Of a DNA stretch of 64,000 nt, positions 43,926 through 56,344 are shown in pieces; within the stretch, counting starts at the first letter, position 1, and every line of letters begins with the position of its first letter. This stretch comes from Ostrinia nubilalis. Lineage: Eukaryota; Arthropoda; Insecta; Lepidoptera; Crambidae. Location of the stretch: contig NC_087110.1 in assembly GCF_963855985.1 (NCBI RefSeq), positions 5,881,001 to 5,945,000 of the forward strand, read 5' to 3'. The notes under the pieces are model-generated. The model was not told the DNA's origin and searched no databases. It was given only the letters and a program-made list of their open reading frames with translations. Both the position numbers and the translations under genes were made by a program.

Positions 43926-44179
43926 AATTTTTTATAAACTATTTTTTAAAAACATCATTCTAGTTACTTAAAATCTTGTGGCAGCCCTAGCTAACGGCCC
44001 TCACCTGCGATTAAACCATACATTACGACCAGTTGACCCTTGAGATAGATGGGTGATCGCGCTTAACTCGGATGCAGATAATCGGTTAAGTTAATTTTGA
44101 TGGATGCAGCCGTGCGAGAGGTTAAATGAAAACGAGATGCGCTTTTAATTTTTATGCACTAACTACATTGTGTTAACTT

Positions 44180-44470
44180 GCTTTGTGAGATAAAATAAAT
44201 AAATGTTTATTTAACAACTTTAACATTACATTAAGTTTCTTTACATAAAGACCAGTGTTAATGCTAAAATGGGAAACAAATTTTAAAAATTGTAAGTAAA
44301 GTTACTTTATTGAGTTTTTTTTAATAAATATAGAGATTCTATACTAATGTTAAGCTAAATTACTATATTCATTCAAATTCAAAATCAAACATTTATTTGC
44401 GTAGAATAGGTATTATACATAATATTATGAGGTCTTATAATATAATTTACACAGTGCTTACTATTCTGCT
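44180..44470 (-). mobile_element. Pieces of LINE/SINE 3' ends
   Basis: ATTCAAATTCAAAATCAAAC followed by TTTATTTGCG (44371-44402) is, on the minus strand, an AATAAA signal with a TTTGAATTTGAAT tail. A similar AAATAAATGTTTATTT word is at 44193-44215. Confidence 0.4.
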
Positions 44471-44967
44471 TACATTTTTAGCATGCATTTTTATCATAAG
44501 CCACCTAATTTGATATAGAGGAGAAGTTCACTGTCTGTAGACATCTTGAAAATAAATTAAATGTAAAAATGTTTTAAGTAAAGCTTTTAAGCAAGTTTAA
44601 AAGTGATTGACGATTGTATTAAAAAATAATATTCATCTAAAAACATCGCGGCAAGGAACCCAAACCCAACCCGATTTCATAATTATATTCGTTTAATTAA
44701 CTAAACAAAGGATATGCATTTCCACGACAAATTCCTCCAGAGATTGGGTTCATAAAACACGCGTGTTCGGCATTCGGTCTCTGCATTCTTAGGCCGAACT
44801 TTTGGGCCGAAAGCCGAAAACAATGGCATAGCGCCGAAAATTCTCTGCCGGGATCATTTGACTATCTTAGGCATTCCATTGAAATGTTTTATTAGAATTA
44901 ATTTACAGTCGCTAGCATTATCAGACTATATTTTTATTGCAATGTCACTCTTATTCTCGCTCTAACC

Positions 44968-45266
44968 GCCTCTGTGGTCTAGTGGTAAGACTACCTGCTT
45001 CAGACGCAGAGGTCCCTGGTTCAATTCCCAGTGGGGGCAGATTTTTCTGTTCGGTTTGGTTGGTGGTAGGGCTTGTTCTAAGTCCGCCTGGCTAGCCTGG
45101 CCTGGCCATCTTACCTAAATCTGTCGCCATAACAACAATGTTAATAGCATTAGTGTTCCGGCAGTTAGAGGTAAGATAACTTGCTTCCACCTTCGGCCTG
45201 ATCATCACTTACCATCAGGTAATATACAGGCCAAGAGCTTCCTCGTTGTGGATAAAAAAAATAAAT
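44968..45266 (+). mobile_element. Full-length tRNA-derived SINE
   Basis: The first 72 bases fold like a tRNA, with box A TGGTCTAGTGG and box B GGTTCAATTCC and an acceptor stem GCCTCTG / TGGGGGC with wobble pairs. A body of about 210 bp unrelated to tRNA follows, then an A-rich tail (GATAAAAAAAATAAA). This is the classic SINE layout: a pol III promoter head, then a body copied by a partner LINE. No target duplication was identified. Confidence 0.75.
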
Positions 45267-45989
45267 CCAACTGCTTATGATACAGTATCTAACTTGATGG
45301 GCCGTCGTTCATCACTAAAAGCACCTACAAGTAAGAGGACATACCTATATGTATCACCATTTCTAGCCCCAATATACTTAGGTATTGCCTATCGCCCGTA
45401 TTCACAAACGATGCTTGCAAGTGAAGCAGCAAATCGAACGCACTGCGTTGAATAGAGCTTTATGATTGGTTCGTGTGTGGCCCTGTGCGTCTACGCGCAT
45501 TGTGAGACCTCATAGTAATGTTTGTGATTACGTGCGTATAATTTCTAAAAAGCTTTGTATGTAGGTACCTACAGTTAATCGCAAATCTGACTTAAAATTT
45601 TTGTATCAAAATAACTTCAACCACAACTCATTAGGACACCATGTTGTTTAGCTTAATATGCAGTCGCCTGTACTGCCAAAAACGTCTACCATCCACAAAC
45701 TAATGTACATTTTAGTAGTATAGTGGCTATGCCTACAGTATGAAAGGCAAGCACAAAAGTTACTTAACAAAATGGTATTTAATTTGTAAGAATAAGGATT
45801 CAATTAAGCCCTCGATACTGAAAACACTAAGGAGGAGTATCAGAGCATCTTTTCTCAGGGTGTCTCAAGCATAACAGCCAGCACATTCACCGGAAATGAC
45901 GTCCAAGCACTAATAAAAAAAAAGGGTATTTCTGTTCAAATGCCTTTCGTTATCATCAAATATTTTATGTTTGTACTTATCGCGGGACA
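45267..45989. other. Non-coding stretch, nothing specific seen
   Basis: No recognised gene or repeat. Confidence 0.35.
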
Positions 45990-46095
45990 ACTCCCGCGGA
46001 TACGGGCGGCGCAGGACCGGTCGTTGTGGAAATCCTTGAGGGAGGCCTTTGTCCAGCAGTGGACGTCATTTGGCTAAAACGAACGATCGAACTCG
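45990..46095 (+). mobile_element. 5'-truncated RTE LINE tail
   Basis: GACCGGTCGTTGTGGAAATC, GAGGCCTTTGTCCAGCAGTG and an AACGAACGA tail on the plus strand. Confidence 0.8.
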
Positions 46096-46533
46096 TAGAG
46101 CGTAATATAGGACACGCGCTCTACCTAAGTAGACCGATGAAGTGTGAAAGTTCGCTGGCAGAAACTGGATGTGGACACACCGAAAACAGCATAAAATGGC
46201 CTGTTTACCTTACCACCAGTGGCGTGAAGAACTACTTATTCGTTATCGCAACATTTTCCATTTACTCTGCTATTGGTTTGCATCTTCATCATGACGCGAC
46301 GTGTTGAGATATGCTGGCTGATCTTTTTGAGCTGCGCCATCGGTTAGCCCAGTTTAATTACGGTTTAAAATTAACCAACTTAGGCCGAGATTATCGCGCC
46401 TTCGCGAACTCGCTTTTGGCTCTTAATTAATAATTGTTTATTTGCGTTGTTGGGAGATGACTCATTTATAACCTGGATATTGAACTGATACGTATATTTG
46501 GCTGTACAAGGTTCGATTTAATTTATATATTAA

Positions 46534-48726
46534 AATGTATCCGAAGCTCCGTTGCGTCTTTCCAATCTATACATAGCCAGAACGCAAGGGTGTGAAACTA
46601 ATCGAGTATAGTTTGGAATATACTTTTTTTACTAAGCTCCTCCAAACTATACACTGCCAGTACGCAAAAACCCGTGTATAGTTTGTAGTGACGTAGGTAA
46701 ATGATCGTATTCCGTAATATACATAGCCAGTACGCATACGGACTGATCATGCGTGACGTAAAATGTTGGAATGAGTGCGCTATTACAATATGTGAGTATG
46801 TAGTTGTATTATTCGACATTTTGATTTATTGACCTCTCTTTCTATTAGGTACATGGTAATTAATATCCGCGTATCTTCTTTAAACACTGAATCATCTTTC
46901 GGCACGTGCCGTTATTTTGATAGAGGGTTTTTAGTTAAAAATGCCGAAAGGCATTAAGTCCGCCTTATGTACACTGTTTTATGTGCATACAAGTTTAAAA
47001 TAAATATAAGTAGGTAGTAATAAAATAAAATAAATGTAAAAAATAAATGAACATAATAAATTTATTGTTTTATTAAAATTAGTAAAGGAAGCACGACAAA
47101 TAGTGTGTTACACACACGTTTAAAAAATAATATTCTCTTAACTCACTAGAAATAGACTATCTTAAAAAATGTGATAAGTAAGTATGTAAATTTTTTTTAC
47201 TTCTGCTTCGTTCGCTACGCTACTCAGCCAGGGATGTCCTAAAGTAGATCCCGTCAAATTGTGGATAAAGTGATGTATTTTAATTATTATGGTGCAGTAG
47301 CAAAATGAGCGAGGAATAAGAATTCAGAATGTAACGACAGACTTAAAAGATAAATTTTCCTAGTTCAATTTTTGTGTCTTATAAATATATTCAAATCATT
47401 TCATATTACGTTGAACTTTTTTATGTTAAGTTTTTTATTAAAAGCTTTTATTTAACTTTCACTATTCGTTTGTACGTATAAATGTAAATTTTCAAAACTT
47501 GCAAACGATTTTTCGACCATACGTAGATCCAGACAATTAAATTGCAGTAATAATTTCAGGCCTATTATTTAACATAATTTTAAAGGAAATGGAAAACTTT
47601 TTTAGACAGAGCTCAATACTTAACTAAAATAGCAAACAAAATAGTATTTGTAAAATATCGATACTCCTTTTATAAAGTGTATTACCCCAACATTCATTCT
47701 ATCGCCGAGATCATTGAATTATGAACCTTAAGTCATTTGTTATAGATAATCAATTTAATCTATTAAATTTTTAGTGACATCTACTGTAGAGTAGCGGAAT
47801 TATTACTTCGGAATTTGTAATTTGCCCAGTGATTTTCAACTATGGTCCTTATTACTTTGCATTAGATGTTGTATACACTGAATCATGTGTTTAGTGTCAC
47901 CTAGTGATGAGTAGCAGTACAATAATGTAAGTAAAACGAGATTTTAGCTTTAAATCATATTGCCTTTTGATAAGGTTGGATTTCAATTGATTTGTGACAT
48001 GCGCTCTTTCGAAAGGCCAGACCAGTGCAACGAATGACAGACAATAATCTAAGTGTTCTTCTCTGCTGTGGTTTCTGCATAATTAATTTTATAAAAAGTG
48101 GTAAATATAAGTGAAGCTCATCAATATGAGATGATGATTTTCAGGACTTAAGATAAAACATGAAAAATGATATACGTGCCTATAAAATTTGAGGGTTGCC
48201 CTCGATTTCCCTAGGATCCCATTATCAGACCCTGACTTGGTGACAATGGGACCACCTCAAGAGTATACCCTATCGAACAAAAAAAAATTTTTGAAAGTCG
48301 GTTCATAATTGACGGAGTTCTGCGGTAACGTACATACAGAAAAATCGAATTGAAAACCTTTTTTTTAAGTTGGTTAAAAACTACTTACAAGTGTTAAAAA
48401 AATAGTTTCATATTGATTCAGTAAAATAATAATGTGTTACATGAAATACATTTCACTTTAAATAGAATTCCATATTTTAGGTACTACATCAAAATCAAAC
48501 TAAATTCATAATATTATTTATGTCAAGTGTAAGTAGTGTAGTATAGTTTGGATCGAAACCGCAAGCATCCACAATGCGAACTATACACAGCCAGTACGCA
48601 AAATTCGTGTATAGTTTGTAGGAACAGATTTACAAAGGAGCACTCCAAAATATACACGAGCAGTTTCCTATGGGTGCGTTCTGGCCATGTATAGAACGGA
48701 AAGACGCAGCTCCGTTAGCATGGATT
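46534..48726. mobile_element. TTAA-flanked 2.2-kb non-autonomous DNA element
   Basis: TTAA lies at both ends (46530-46533 and 48727-48730). Left AGCTCCGTTGCGTCTTTCC and right GGAAAGACGCAGCTCCGTT are inverted, continuing through CTATACATAGCCAGAACGC against GCGTTCTGGCCATGTATAG. Just inside both ends are several subterminal repeats of the form AACTATACAC.GCCAGTACGC, some followed by their own inverse GTGTATAGTTTG. TTAA targets are used by piggyBac-like and Kolobok-like transposons. The interior is AT-rich, with no transposase and a decayed AACCGACTTC-family copy at 48180-48378. Confidence 0.75.
48180..48378 (-). mobile_element. Decayed AACCGACTTC-family copy
   Basis: TGGGACCACCTCAAGAGTAT, AGTCGGTTCATAATTGACGG and TTAAGTTGGTT keep the order of 18145-18295. 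Confidence 0.65.
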
Positions 48727-49073
48727 TTAATGCAAAGCAAGGCTTTTACACACCACTTAGATTTTATCGTAAAATAAGTAGCTTAAAGTCGTCCTTCTAA
48801 AATTATTCATTAACAACAAAATAGCCTCTAATTTTATAAAAATTGTAAAAGGCTCTGAAACTACTGGATCGATTTGTAAAATAATTTTACCTTTAGTACA
48901 TTATTTCTAATGAATATAAGTAGGTGGTACAAAGTTCGCCGGACCAACTAGTTATTTTATAGGTATAAAACTGATATCTCATCTCATGATCAATTACACC
49001 TCTTTATGTATTTTAATAAGATATCCGATTAGACTCGTAATCACGTTTGTATGAGGGGGTTTAATCCGACCAA

Positions 49074-50034
49074 ACAAATGTTATTGGAACATTAGCCTAA
49101 TGTTGTTCAGTATTTGCTAGACGCGACGGCTGCTGTCGTCTGATAACGCTGCACTCTGCAGGGCTGGCACTTGTGTCAAAAGAAGCCATTTTAACGCCAC
49201 AGACAACACAAAACTAGGTTTTTGAAGGCAAATGTCAATTTGGATCAGCATGGTTCTTTTTTCGTCAGGAAATGCATGAAATGATTCAACAAATGTTATT
49301 GGAACATTAGCCTAATGTTGTTGAGTATTGCTAGACGCGGCGGCTGCTGTCGTCTGATAACGCTGCACTCGGTAGGTCTGGCACTTGTGTCAAAAGACGC
49401 CATTTTAACGCCACAGACAACACAAAACTAGGTTTTTGACGGCAAATGTCAATTTGGATCAGCATGGTATTTTTTTCGTCAGGAAATGCATGAAATGGTT
49501 CAACAAATGTTATTGGAACATTAGCCTAATGTTGTTGAATATTTTGCTAGACCTGACAGCTGCTGTCGTCTGATAACGCTGCACTCAGCAGGGCTGGCAC
49601 TTGTGTCAAAAGACGCCATTTTGGCGCCAAAGATAATAATATAGAACGTTTCATCCACGAAGACGCGCCCCACCAATTTTTGGTCGAGGGAAGTGCGGGG
49701 TGCGGGAGTTTGATTCGAGCAATCCGAGCGTCATTATTGTAGTGTGCGTGTGTGTTCATAGATTTTTGACGTGTACCTACCGATAACACTCAACCATAAG
49801 CAGAAGAATGGTAGGGCGCGTCTTCGTCGATGAAACTACCTATAATCTAGATCTAGATTTTTGAAGGCAAATGTCAATTTGGATCAGCATGATTCAACAA
49901 ATGTGATTGGAACATTAGCCTAATGTTGTTCAGTATTTGCTAGACGCGACGGCTGCTGTCGTCTGATAACGCTGCACTCTGTAGGGCTGGCACTTGTGTC
50001 AAAAGACGCCATTTTAACGCCACAGACAACACAA
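49074..50034. repeat. Tandem repeat, four units of 214-216 bp
   Basis: Units start CAAATGTTATTGGAACATT at 49074, 49290, 49504 and 49898. Units 1 and 2 are complete (216 and 214 bp) and very similar. Unit 3 is split by a MITE, and unit 4 stops after ACAGACAACACAAC. Each unit carries the palindrome AACATTAGCCTAATGTT and the words TTTGGATCAGCATG and TCAGGAAATGCATGAAATG. No frame runs across units, so it is non-coding. It may be the inner array of a larger transposon. Confidence 0.85.
49641..49843. mobile_element. MITE inserted in the third tandem unit
   Basis: GTTTCATCCACGAAGACGCG near the left and CGCGTCTTCGTCGATGAAAC near the right are inverted partners with a mismatch. AAT adjoins both ends. 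Its absence from units 1 and 2 marks the insertion. Confidence 0.8.
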
Positions 50035-50635
50035 CTTGGTTTTTTTTAAAGGCTAGGGTTAGGAAAATGGTTTGCTTCAACATATTTTAGCATCTGTTTT
50101 AAATTGATTAAAGAAATTTAAAAAAAATGTAGAATTAACGATTCTCCAAACGTGGCAGTAGCTGGATGAAAAGTGAAGTTAGTTTCTGTCAAAAGCTGCT
50201 TTATAAATGGTACCTACATTATTTAGCTTAAAGTGCCCATATTTTATTATGCTTTTGTACTTACGTATGAATATGTTTTTTTCCCACAACAGGGAAGCTC
50301 TCAGCTTCGACCGTATCTCATCTAAAGGAATGTGATAATCAATTTTGCTGTGAAGTTTCAATTTGTATGTGACTTACACACTTGCCAGTTAAAATCTCAA
50401 AGCACTCAACCTCTAACTACAAATTCCTAACACAATCGTCAATAAACTACGTTGCCAAAGTGCCAACCCTATTCCTAAGCACTCTGCAAGCGCCTTAATA
50501 AGTTGCATTGTATGAGAATTTACATGCCATTGTATGACTCGGATTAAAGGGGGAGGACCTAGACGACAGCACGTCAAGGTGTACACTGCTGCATCTTAAG
50601 TCGAGGTGGTAGGTGTTATTTTAAAATAAAATGTA
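50035..50635. other. Non-coding stretch, nothing specific seen
   Basis: No recognised gene or repeat. Confidence 0.35.
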
Positions 50636-50835
50636 GTCAAAGTCAAAGTCAAAATTTCTTTATTTGTTTAGACAAATGAATAGTTCTTACAAATCGTCAT
50701 TTTGCTCTTAAGGAGCCTCTACATGTCTCATAATCTTTTTACCCTACAAGCGCTTCGAGACCAACATTTGGCAAGTGCTGAGAAGAAGCGCCGCAACAAA
50801 CTCAGTCACCATTGTCTGCCGGTTAACATAAATAA
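50636..50835 (-). mobile_element. LINE or SINE 3' end with TTTGAC tail
   Basis: On the minus strand it ends AAATAAAGAAATTTTGAC followed by TTTGACTTTGAC, a short repeat tail after AATAAA. The body words GCTGAGAAGAAG and CGCCGCAACAAACTC are shared in part with 62162-62320. Confidence 0.65.
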
Positions 50836-51135
50836 ATAGAAATAGCAGTAGTAAGGTACATTCGATTCAGGAGCAGTTCACTGAATTTACCATGCATTCT
50901 TGTATGGTGTATCTTATAAGAATACAAAATTGCGTGGTATATTAAACAAGGTAGTGACGTGCTAATATCTAGACTTACAGATTAAGATACTTAAATACTA
51001 GTAGAAATGTATGTATGTAAGAAATGTATGATTTTTATAGTCACCAGCACAGCAGACTACTTATATTTCTGTTGCAAATAGCATCGATTACCTATAACTA
51101 CATAGTAACTACTCGTACATACAATAAGTATATCT

Positions 51136-51294
51136 CATCGTCATATCATCAACTCAGCTATAGGACGTCCTCAGCTGAACTTAGGCCTCCCCCAATGCTT
51201 TCCATGTTGCCCGGTTGGTAGCGGCTTGCGTCCAGCGCTTTTCTGCTACCTTTATGATGTCGTCGGTCCACCTTGTGGGTGGACGTAGAAGTAG
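51136..51294 (-). mobile_element. 5'-truncated RTE LINE insertion
   Basis: RTE 3' end on the minus strand (GGACGTCCTCAGCTGAAC to GTCGGTCCACCTTG). GTATATCT flanks both sides (51128-51135 and 51295-51302). Confidence 0.8.
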
Positions 51295-51302
51295 GTATAT
51301 CT

Positions 51303-52112
51303 ACTTGACTTGAAAAAACTTAATGGAAACTGTCCAACGCGTTAGATCACACGGGGCGAAAGCAACTATGAGGCTAAGTGTGGATTCGACCAAATAAGAG
51401 TAAATATTAATTTCAGAATAAATCGTCAGTTTTGACATATTTCCCATACTGAAACTGTCAATGTGCCAGTTATACCAGGAGTTACTTTCGGATAAAAGTT
51501 TGGTCGAATCGGGCCTGAAGCTAAAGCGACTAATAATTGGTTTTATTCTTAATCTGATGGATTTTGAACAAAGTGTCATGTGTTGAAACACAAAAAAGGA
51601 ATGATTGCTCTATGTTTCAATAGATGACACTTTTTGATTTAGGATGGATGATATTGATTACCCGATTCATAAAAAAAACTCAAAATTTCAAGAAATCTAT
51701 GCTTGTAATACGAACAAGTCTAATCGGTGAATTTGTTGTATCACTTGAGTACATTTATGAATACCTAAAGGCCCAACAATTGCTTAACGTCTGGGCTGTG
51801 GGTACACCCTATCTAATTGATATTTAAAATTACCCTGAACAGAACATTCTAGAGCCTTCATAAGGCAATTAAAACCACGTGGGAGTGGGTAATGGGCGTA
51901 ATAAAAATGTGATTGGTACGTATTTATGTAAAATGCAATATTAAATATTTTCTTGCGAATTAGCGTAAGAGAACTTATACATAAGCTACATACACGACGA
52001 GACGTCAATCAGACAAATACCTACATTTTATTTTAATCAACTGCTAAATGTTTTTTTTCTGCAGAGTAAGATTGATATGGATGGACATTGTATTCAAAGC
52101 CTCCAGTTGCTT
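51303..52112. other. Non-coding stretch, nothing specific seen
   Basis: No recognised gene or repeat. Confidence 0.35.
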
Positions 52113-52233
52113 CTGGTAAAGTTGCACCAACTTACTTCAACCGTAACTATGGCAATACTGGCGTCTTTTGTTTGGAGTTTGACAGATTTCGACGTTTGTA
52201 AAAGTTAAAGAAAGATGGTGCAACTCAGCCTTA
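52113..52233. mobile_element. MITE of the AAGGCT..GTTGCACCA family
   Basis: AAAGTTGCACCAACTTACTT pairs with AAGATGGTGCAACTCAGCC. It is about 120 bp, like the copy at 42549-42670. Confidence 0.8.
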
Positions 52234-52264
52234 ATGAAATAACCAAAACACTTTTATTTTATTC

Positions 52265-53070
52265 AAAGGATAGTGCCAGGGTCTGGACCAAGTGCTGCCC
52301 AGAATCAACCCATAGTGCATTTTGTTCCTCATGCCAATACTAATGTGTAAACCGAAGCGCACTGAAATCTATACCTGGAGTTAAGAGAAAAAAAGAGTTT
52401 TGTTTTGAATTATTTACATACAAAATATCATCGATATATACGTACTACGCATAAGATTTCGTGATTTTGGCATTAAATAACACTCGCTATGTTAAACTTA
52501 ACCATACTGCATCCGTACACCTTACTTTAGTGCGACTTAGACATTCTTTATAAGCGATCTAACGCTGTTGCAATAGTTTGGTTAGTTGACAGAAATCATT
52601 ATTTCCAAAATGAAGCAAAAAGTTTTAGTTCTCTATCCTTGCGAAAAATCAATTTATTGGTGTATTACAATCGATTTATTGAAGTTATTGTAAGCTAAAA
52701 CTTCATGTTCCATTTTGGAAATAATTAATTTCGGTCAACTAACTAAACTACTGAAACAGCGCTTGATCGCTTATAAATAATGTCGAAGTCGTACTAAAGT
52801 AAGGTGTACGGATGCAGTATGGTTAAGTTCAACATAGCGAGTGTTATTTAATGCCAAAATCGCGAAATCTTATGCGTAGTAGGTATACATCGATGATATT
52901 TTGTATGTAAATAATTCAAAACAAAACTCTTTTTTTCTCTTAACTCCAGGGATAGATTTCAGTGCGCTCCGGTTTACAAATTAGTATTGGCCTGAGGAAC
53001 AAAATGCACTATAGTTTCATTCTGGGCAGCAATTGGTCCAACTTCCATACATGGATTGGCACTGTCCTTT
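52265..53070. mobile_element. Long palindrome of about 806 bp
   Basis: The left half returns almost base for base in inverted form in the right half. Paired words include AAAGGATAGTGCCA / TGGCACTGTCCTTT, CATACTGCATCCGTACACCT / AGGTGTACGGATGCAGTATG and AATAACACTCGCTATGTT / AACATAGCGAGTGTTATT. Differences are few and the centre near 52665 is AT-rich. No coding frame exists. A transcript would make a hairpin of several hundred base pairs. A 30-base insertion in the right arm (around 53038-53060) is the largest asymmetry. Confidence 0.88.
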
Positions 53071-53819
53071 ATTAGAAATTCCCGGCTCAAAATCATATGA
53101 TCATATAAAATCTGCAGTCTCACTCAAGTATCACAAACTTAAGCAAGACATTAATTTTTTTCTCAACCACTCGTTATCCATATTTATGCATATTTACATA
53201 CTTCCCAAGAGTATCTATTACAGACCCATTTGAAAAACTTGAAAGTAAAGACTAAATTTTTGTTGCAATATCGATCTTATTACAAATACATAAGTGCCAG
53301 TGTTTCGCTTGATCTGTCGTCTGTATCTCAGTAAACATATACATAGTTTCTGAATGCGATTATGTTTTGTATTATGAACTTACGCGTTAATGCCAACTAT
53401 TTTTACTACTAATTTAGGCCCGCCGCACACGACCGTACTTAGCATGTCACATTTAAAGTATTTTTATTCAAATTGCGCGCTGATATAACTAGGATTATCA
53501 CAGGCATACAGATTACCTTAGTTTGAATTTTAATATACTTTTTGACATAAAACTAAGTAAGACTTTAAAAATATTGCCAACTCTCTGTATCTTTTTGTCA
53601 TCTTAATACTTTTCACTTTTAATGTCAGTGCTTAAACTACATTTCATCAGCATGCAGAGGTCATTTACATGGAACATCGTGTATATTTTTAAGAAAAAAT
53701 ATAACAAAAGGCACTGGTCGATCTTCGTGTATTTACAATTTACCTTTTTTCAGTAATTACTATATTTTATGATAGTTATAAATTTTTTTTTTTTGGCGTA
53801 AAGAGTCGCCTCTTGATTT
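53071..53819. other. Non-coding stretch, nothing specific seen
   Basis: No recognised gene or repeat. Confidence 0.35.
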
Positions 53820-53875
53820 AAATATTTAAAAAAAACTTGAAAAATTTGAACTGCCTAAGGTGAGAATTTGAAAAC
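53820..53875 (-). mobile_element. Fragment of the tRNA-headed repeat at 36335
   Basis: CTTGAAAAATTTGAACTGCC and TAAGGTGAGAATTTGAA match the flank and 3' acceptor of 36318-36352. The tRNA-like part is otherwise gone. Confidence 0.5.
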
Positions 53876-54400
53876 AATGATACCTACTTTACAGGGTTTT
53901 TACAAGTTATCGAGTAGAATTTTTCAATTCTATAAGTTATTAGAAATAATGTGCAGCATATGTAAATACAGTATGCTTAGCAAACGTGAACCCGTAAGGT
54001 TCTATAACAATTCTGATTGTGATCCTCGTACTATTTTGATGGACTGTAACATAGACAATACCTTAGTACTTTAGTATTCCTTTAGGCAAGTGTGAGTGAA
54101 GCCTTAAGTTAGACGTCACGCGCTGTCGTTCCTCCTCAGATCTGAAGGCTCCTTTACAAAACCAGTTGCGCATCGTAAAGCCGAGTTTTAAAGGTATCGG
54201 CGAAATAACGACCGAACACTTAGTTCTAAATGCACATATTTGCTCAGCATAACGGTGTTCGGTTTCAAGCGGGGCTTCTCAAACGCACAGCGGTAGGGTG
54301 GCCAAAATTTTAGTAATTTTACAAAACTATAAAAAAATACTTTGGATATTTTACGCTCTATAGTCCCAAACTAAACAAAACTTGTACCTACTTAGGGCAC
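53876..54400. other. Non-coding stretch
   Basis: The segment 54110-54290 is somewhat GC-richer, with CCGAACAC and GTGTTCGG as an inverted pair about 45 bases apart. Its function is unknown. Confidence 0.3.
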
Positions 54401-54555
54401 CAGTGTGATTACCACACTGCCTTGCCCCTAGATTAAATGTTTGACAGATTATACAGCGCCCCCAGTGGCTGTTTTCAAGAACTAAAATCTTCATAGATTT
54501 TTCTGACGTACCTACTCGTTAGCGAACCTAACATAAACTCATGGTAAGCAAACTG
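54401..54555. mobile_element. MITE related to 14118-14308
   Basis: The right end AACTCATGGTAAGCAAACTG and the internal ACAGCGCCCCCAGTGGC and GACGTACCTACTCGTTAGCG correspond to the inverse of the 14118 copy. Confidence 0.65.
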
Positions 54556-56344
54556 ATATCAGCGGAAAAACATAGTAAACGTTTTTGTTACAAGTAACAT
54601 CCAGAAAACTACAAAGAGATAATGTTCATTATTCATGAACATTTATTATTATGAATCGATGCGTCTACGAACTACGACGCTACAACGATTCAAACTCAGT
54701 ATGTACTTTTATTCTATTTTTTGCCACCAACTTCCTTGTGAATAATTGGAGAACGAAGTTTTTCAAGTTTAAGATTCTCGAGTTTTCCTTGTTATTAAAA
54801 AAAACTGGACAACAGATCAATATGCTGTGGAAAAGCTCTTTGAAGGCCGCTCTTGAGCTTTCTGAAGGCCGTTTATGTAATAAAGATGTTATTCAGCAAA
54901 GTAATGCAGTGGGAAGCTGAAGGCACTGAAGTTTATGTTGCATTACATAATGATATTTATAAAAGCTTAAAGCTTTTTCTAGAATGTAATGTCACATCAA
55001 AAACAAACAAGTAAGTAGTACTCTTTTAAATAAACATTTAATTTTCTTGACATAGCTCCTGGACCACACAGTTCAATTACCATTAAGTAGTAAACAGTTT
55101 TCAATATGACTGCGTCCGATGACAAAATTATACAAATATCCTACTAAAATAAGATGTCTGGCAACCCTATGGTCTCGGTAGGCGCAAATGACCAACCCAA
55201 TCCGCAAATTAGGACTTTAATGCTTTGCAATAAAACTCATTCAGGTTTTAAAATAAAAATTCATATATGAAGACCACACTGTTAGGACAGTGTTGACATT
55301 TTTATACCTTGTGGATTTCTTAAGGTATTTTCGTTAAGGAATGCAGGGTCCGGGCAAATTATGGAGAATTTATCTGCGTTCTTGATTGGTGAGAACAGGA
55401 TTCAATGAGTGCGATCTGAGATTATGGGTTTGTTGAAACGGCGCGTTTATGCATAAAGGCCCGGGAGATTTGTCGTTTAATATCTACTCGGATGGTTAAT
55501 GTTGTAATAATATAGAAAAAATATATTTAACCTTTTTTAAACATAGGTAAAAAAACTAGCTGTAGAAGTCCGGAAAATTCATACTTTTGACAGACGAAAG
55601 GAGTTTCTTCGAGAACCTGCAATTGTAAGTAAAAAGACTTCCTTGTCAATATTTTCTTTTCAAATTCATTTTTCTTTTTTTTTTGCCAGAAGGTACTGGG
55701 TAAAAATGGAGATCGTGGTCTTTGGCTCTCCTTACGAGATGATGAATGCTTTAAGTTCACAAAAAGGTTTTAAAAAGTCGTGAATACCTGAATATTGATG
55801 TACTTTTAAATCCGACATAAATATTAATTTATAAGAGTTCACAGCTTAATCTAGCAAAACCCCATCGTCCAGTAATTACTTGTTATATAGCCAATTTGTT
55901 ATAGTCAATTACATTTAATTAAGGGTGCCTTTTATGAGAATATCTTGAAGAAAATCGCCTGCTGGTACGATTTTGTACTATAATAGTTTTGCCATAGTGT
56001 AAAATTGAATGAAAAAGTAGAACCTGTCGTAACTACCTTTATTAAGAAAGTAGGTTATGTATATTTTGTATAAAATGATGAATGAAAGGTATAGATACAG
56101 TATACAATAGTACAGTATGTAAAAACCAGATCTGATCCTAAAAGGTTTCTGGTACTATTTTTCTTTCCACTTTTCTAGTTCGTAGTTCCATGTAAAAAAG
56201 TTATTTTATTTCAGCACCCAGAATATTAATTATAAGATATCACTTCACAAATTCATTATTATAAGAAACCTAGATTGAATACCTATCTGTCAAAATATTT
56301 AATAGAATAGGCCAAAAGACATAAATAATTGTATCTTCACAATC
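54556..56344. other. Non-coding stretch, nothing specific seen
   Basis: Only chance open frames. No repeat boundary recognised. Confidence 0.35.

Noticed and set aside
44968..45039. Functional tRNA gene
   Set aside because: It is followed directly by a SINE body and A-rich tail. The anticodon loop (CAG) does not match the class of the fold.
49074..50034. CRISPR-like array
   Set aside because: Units of 214-216 bp are contiguous, with no short repeats separated by unique spacers. The organism is a eukaryote.
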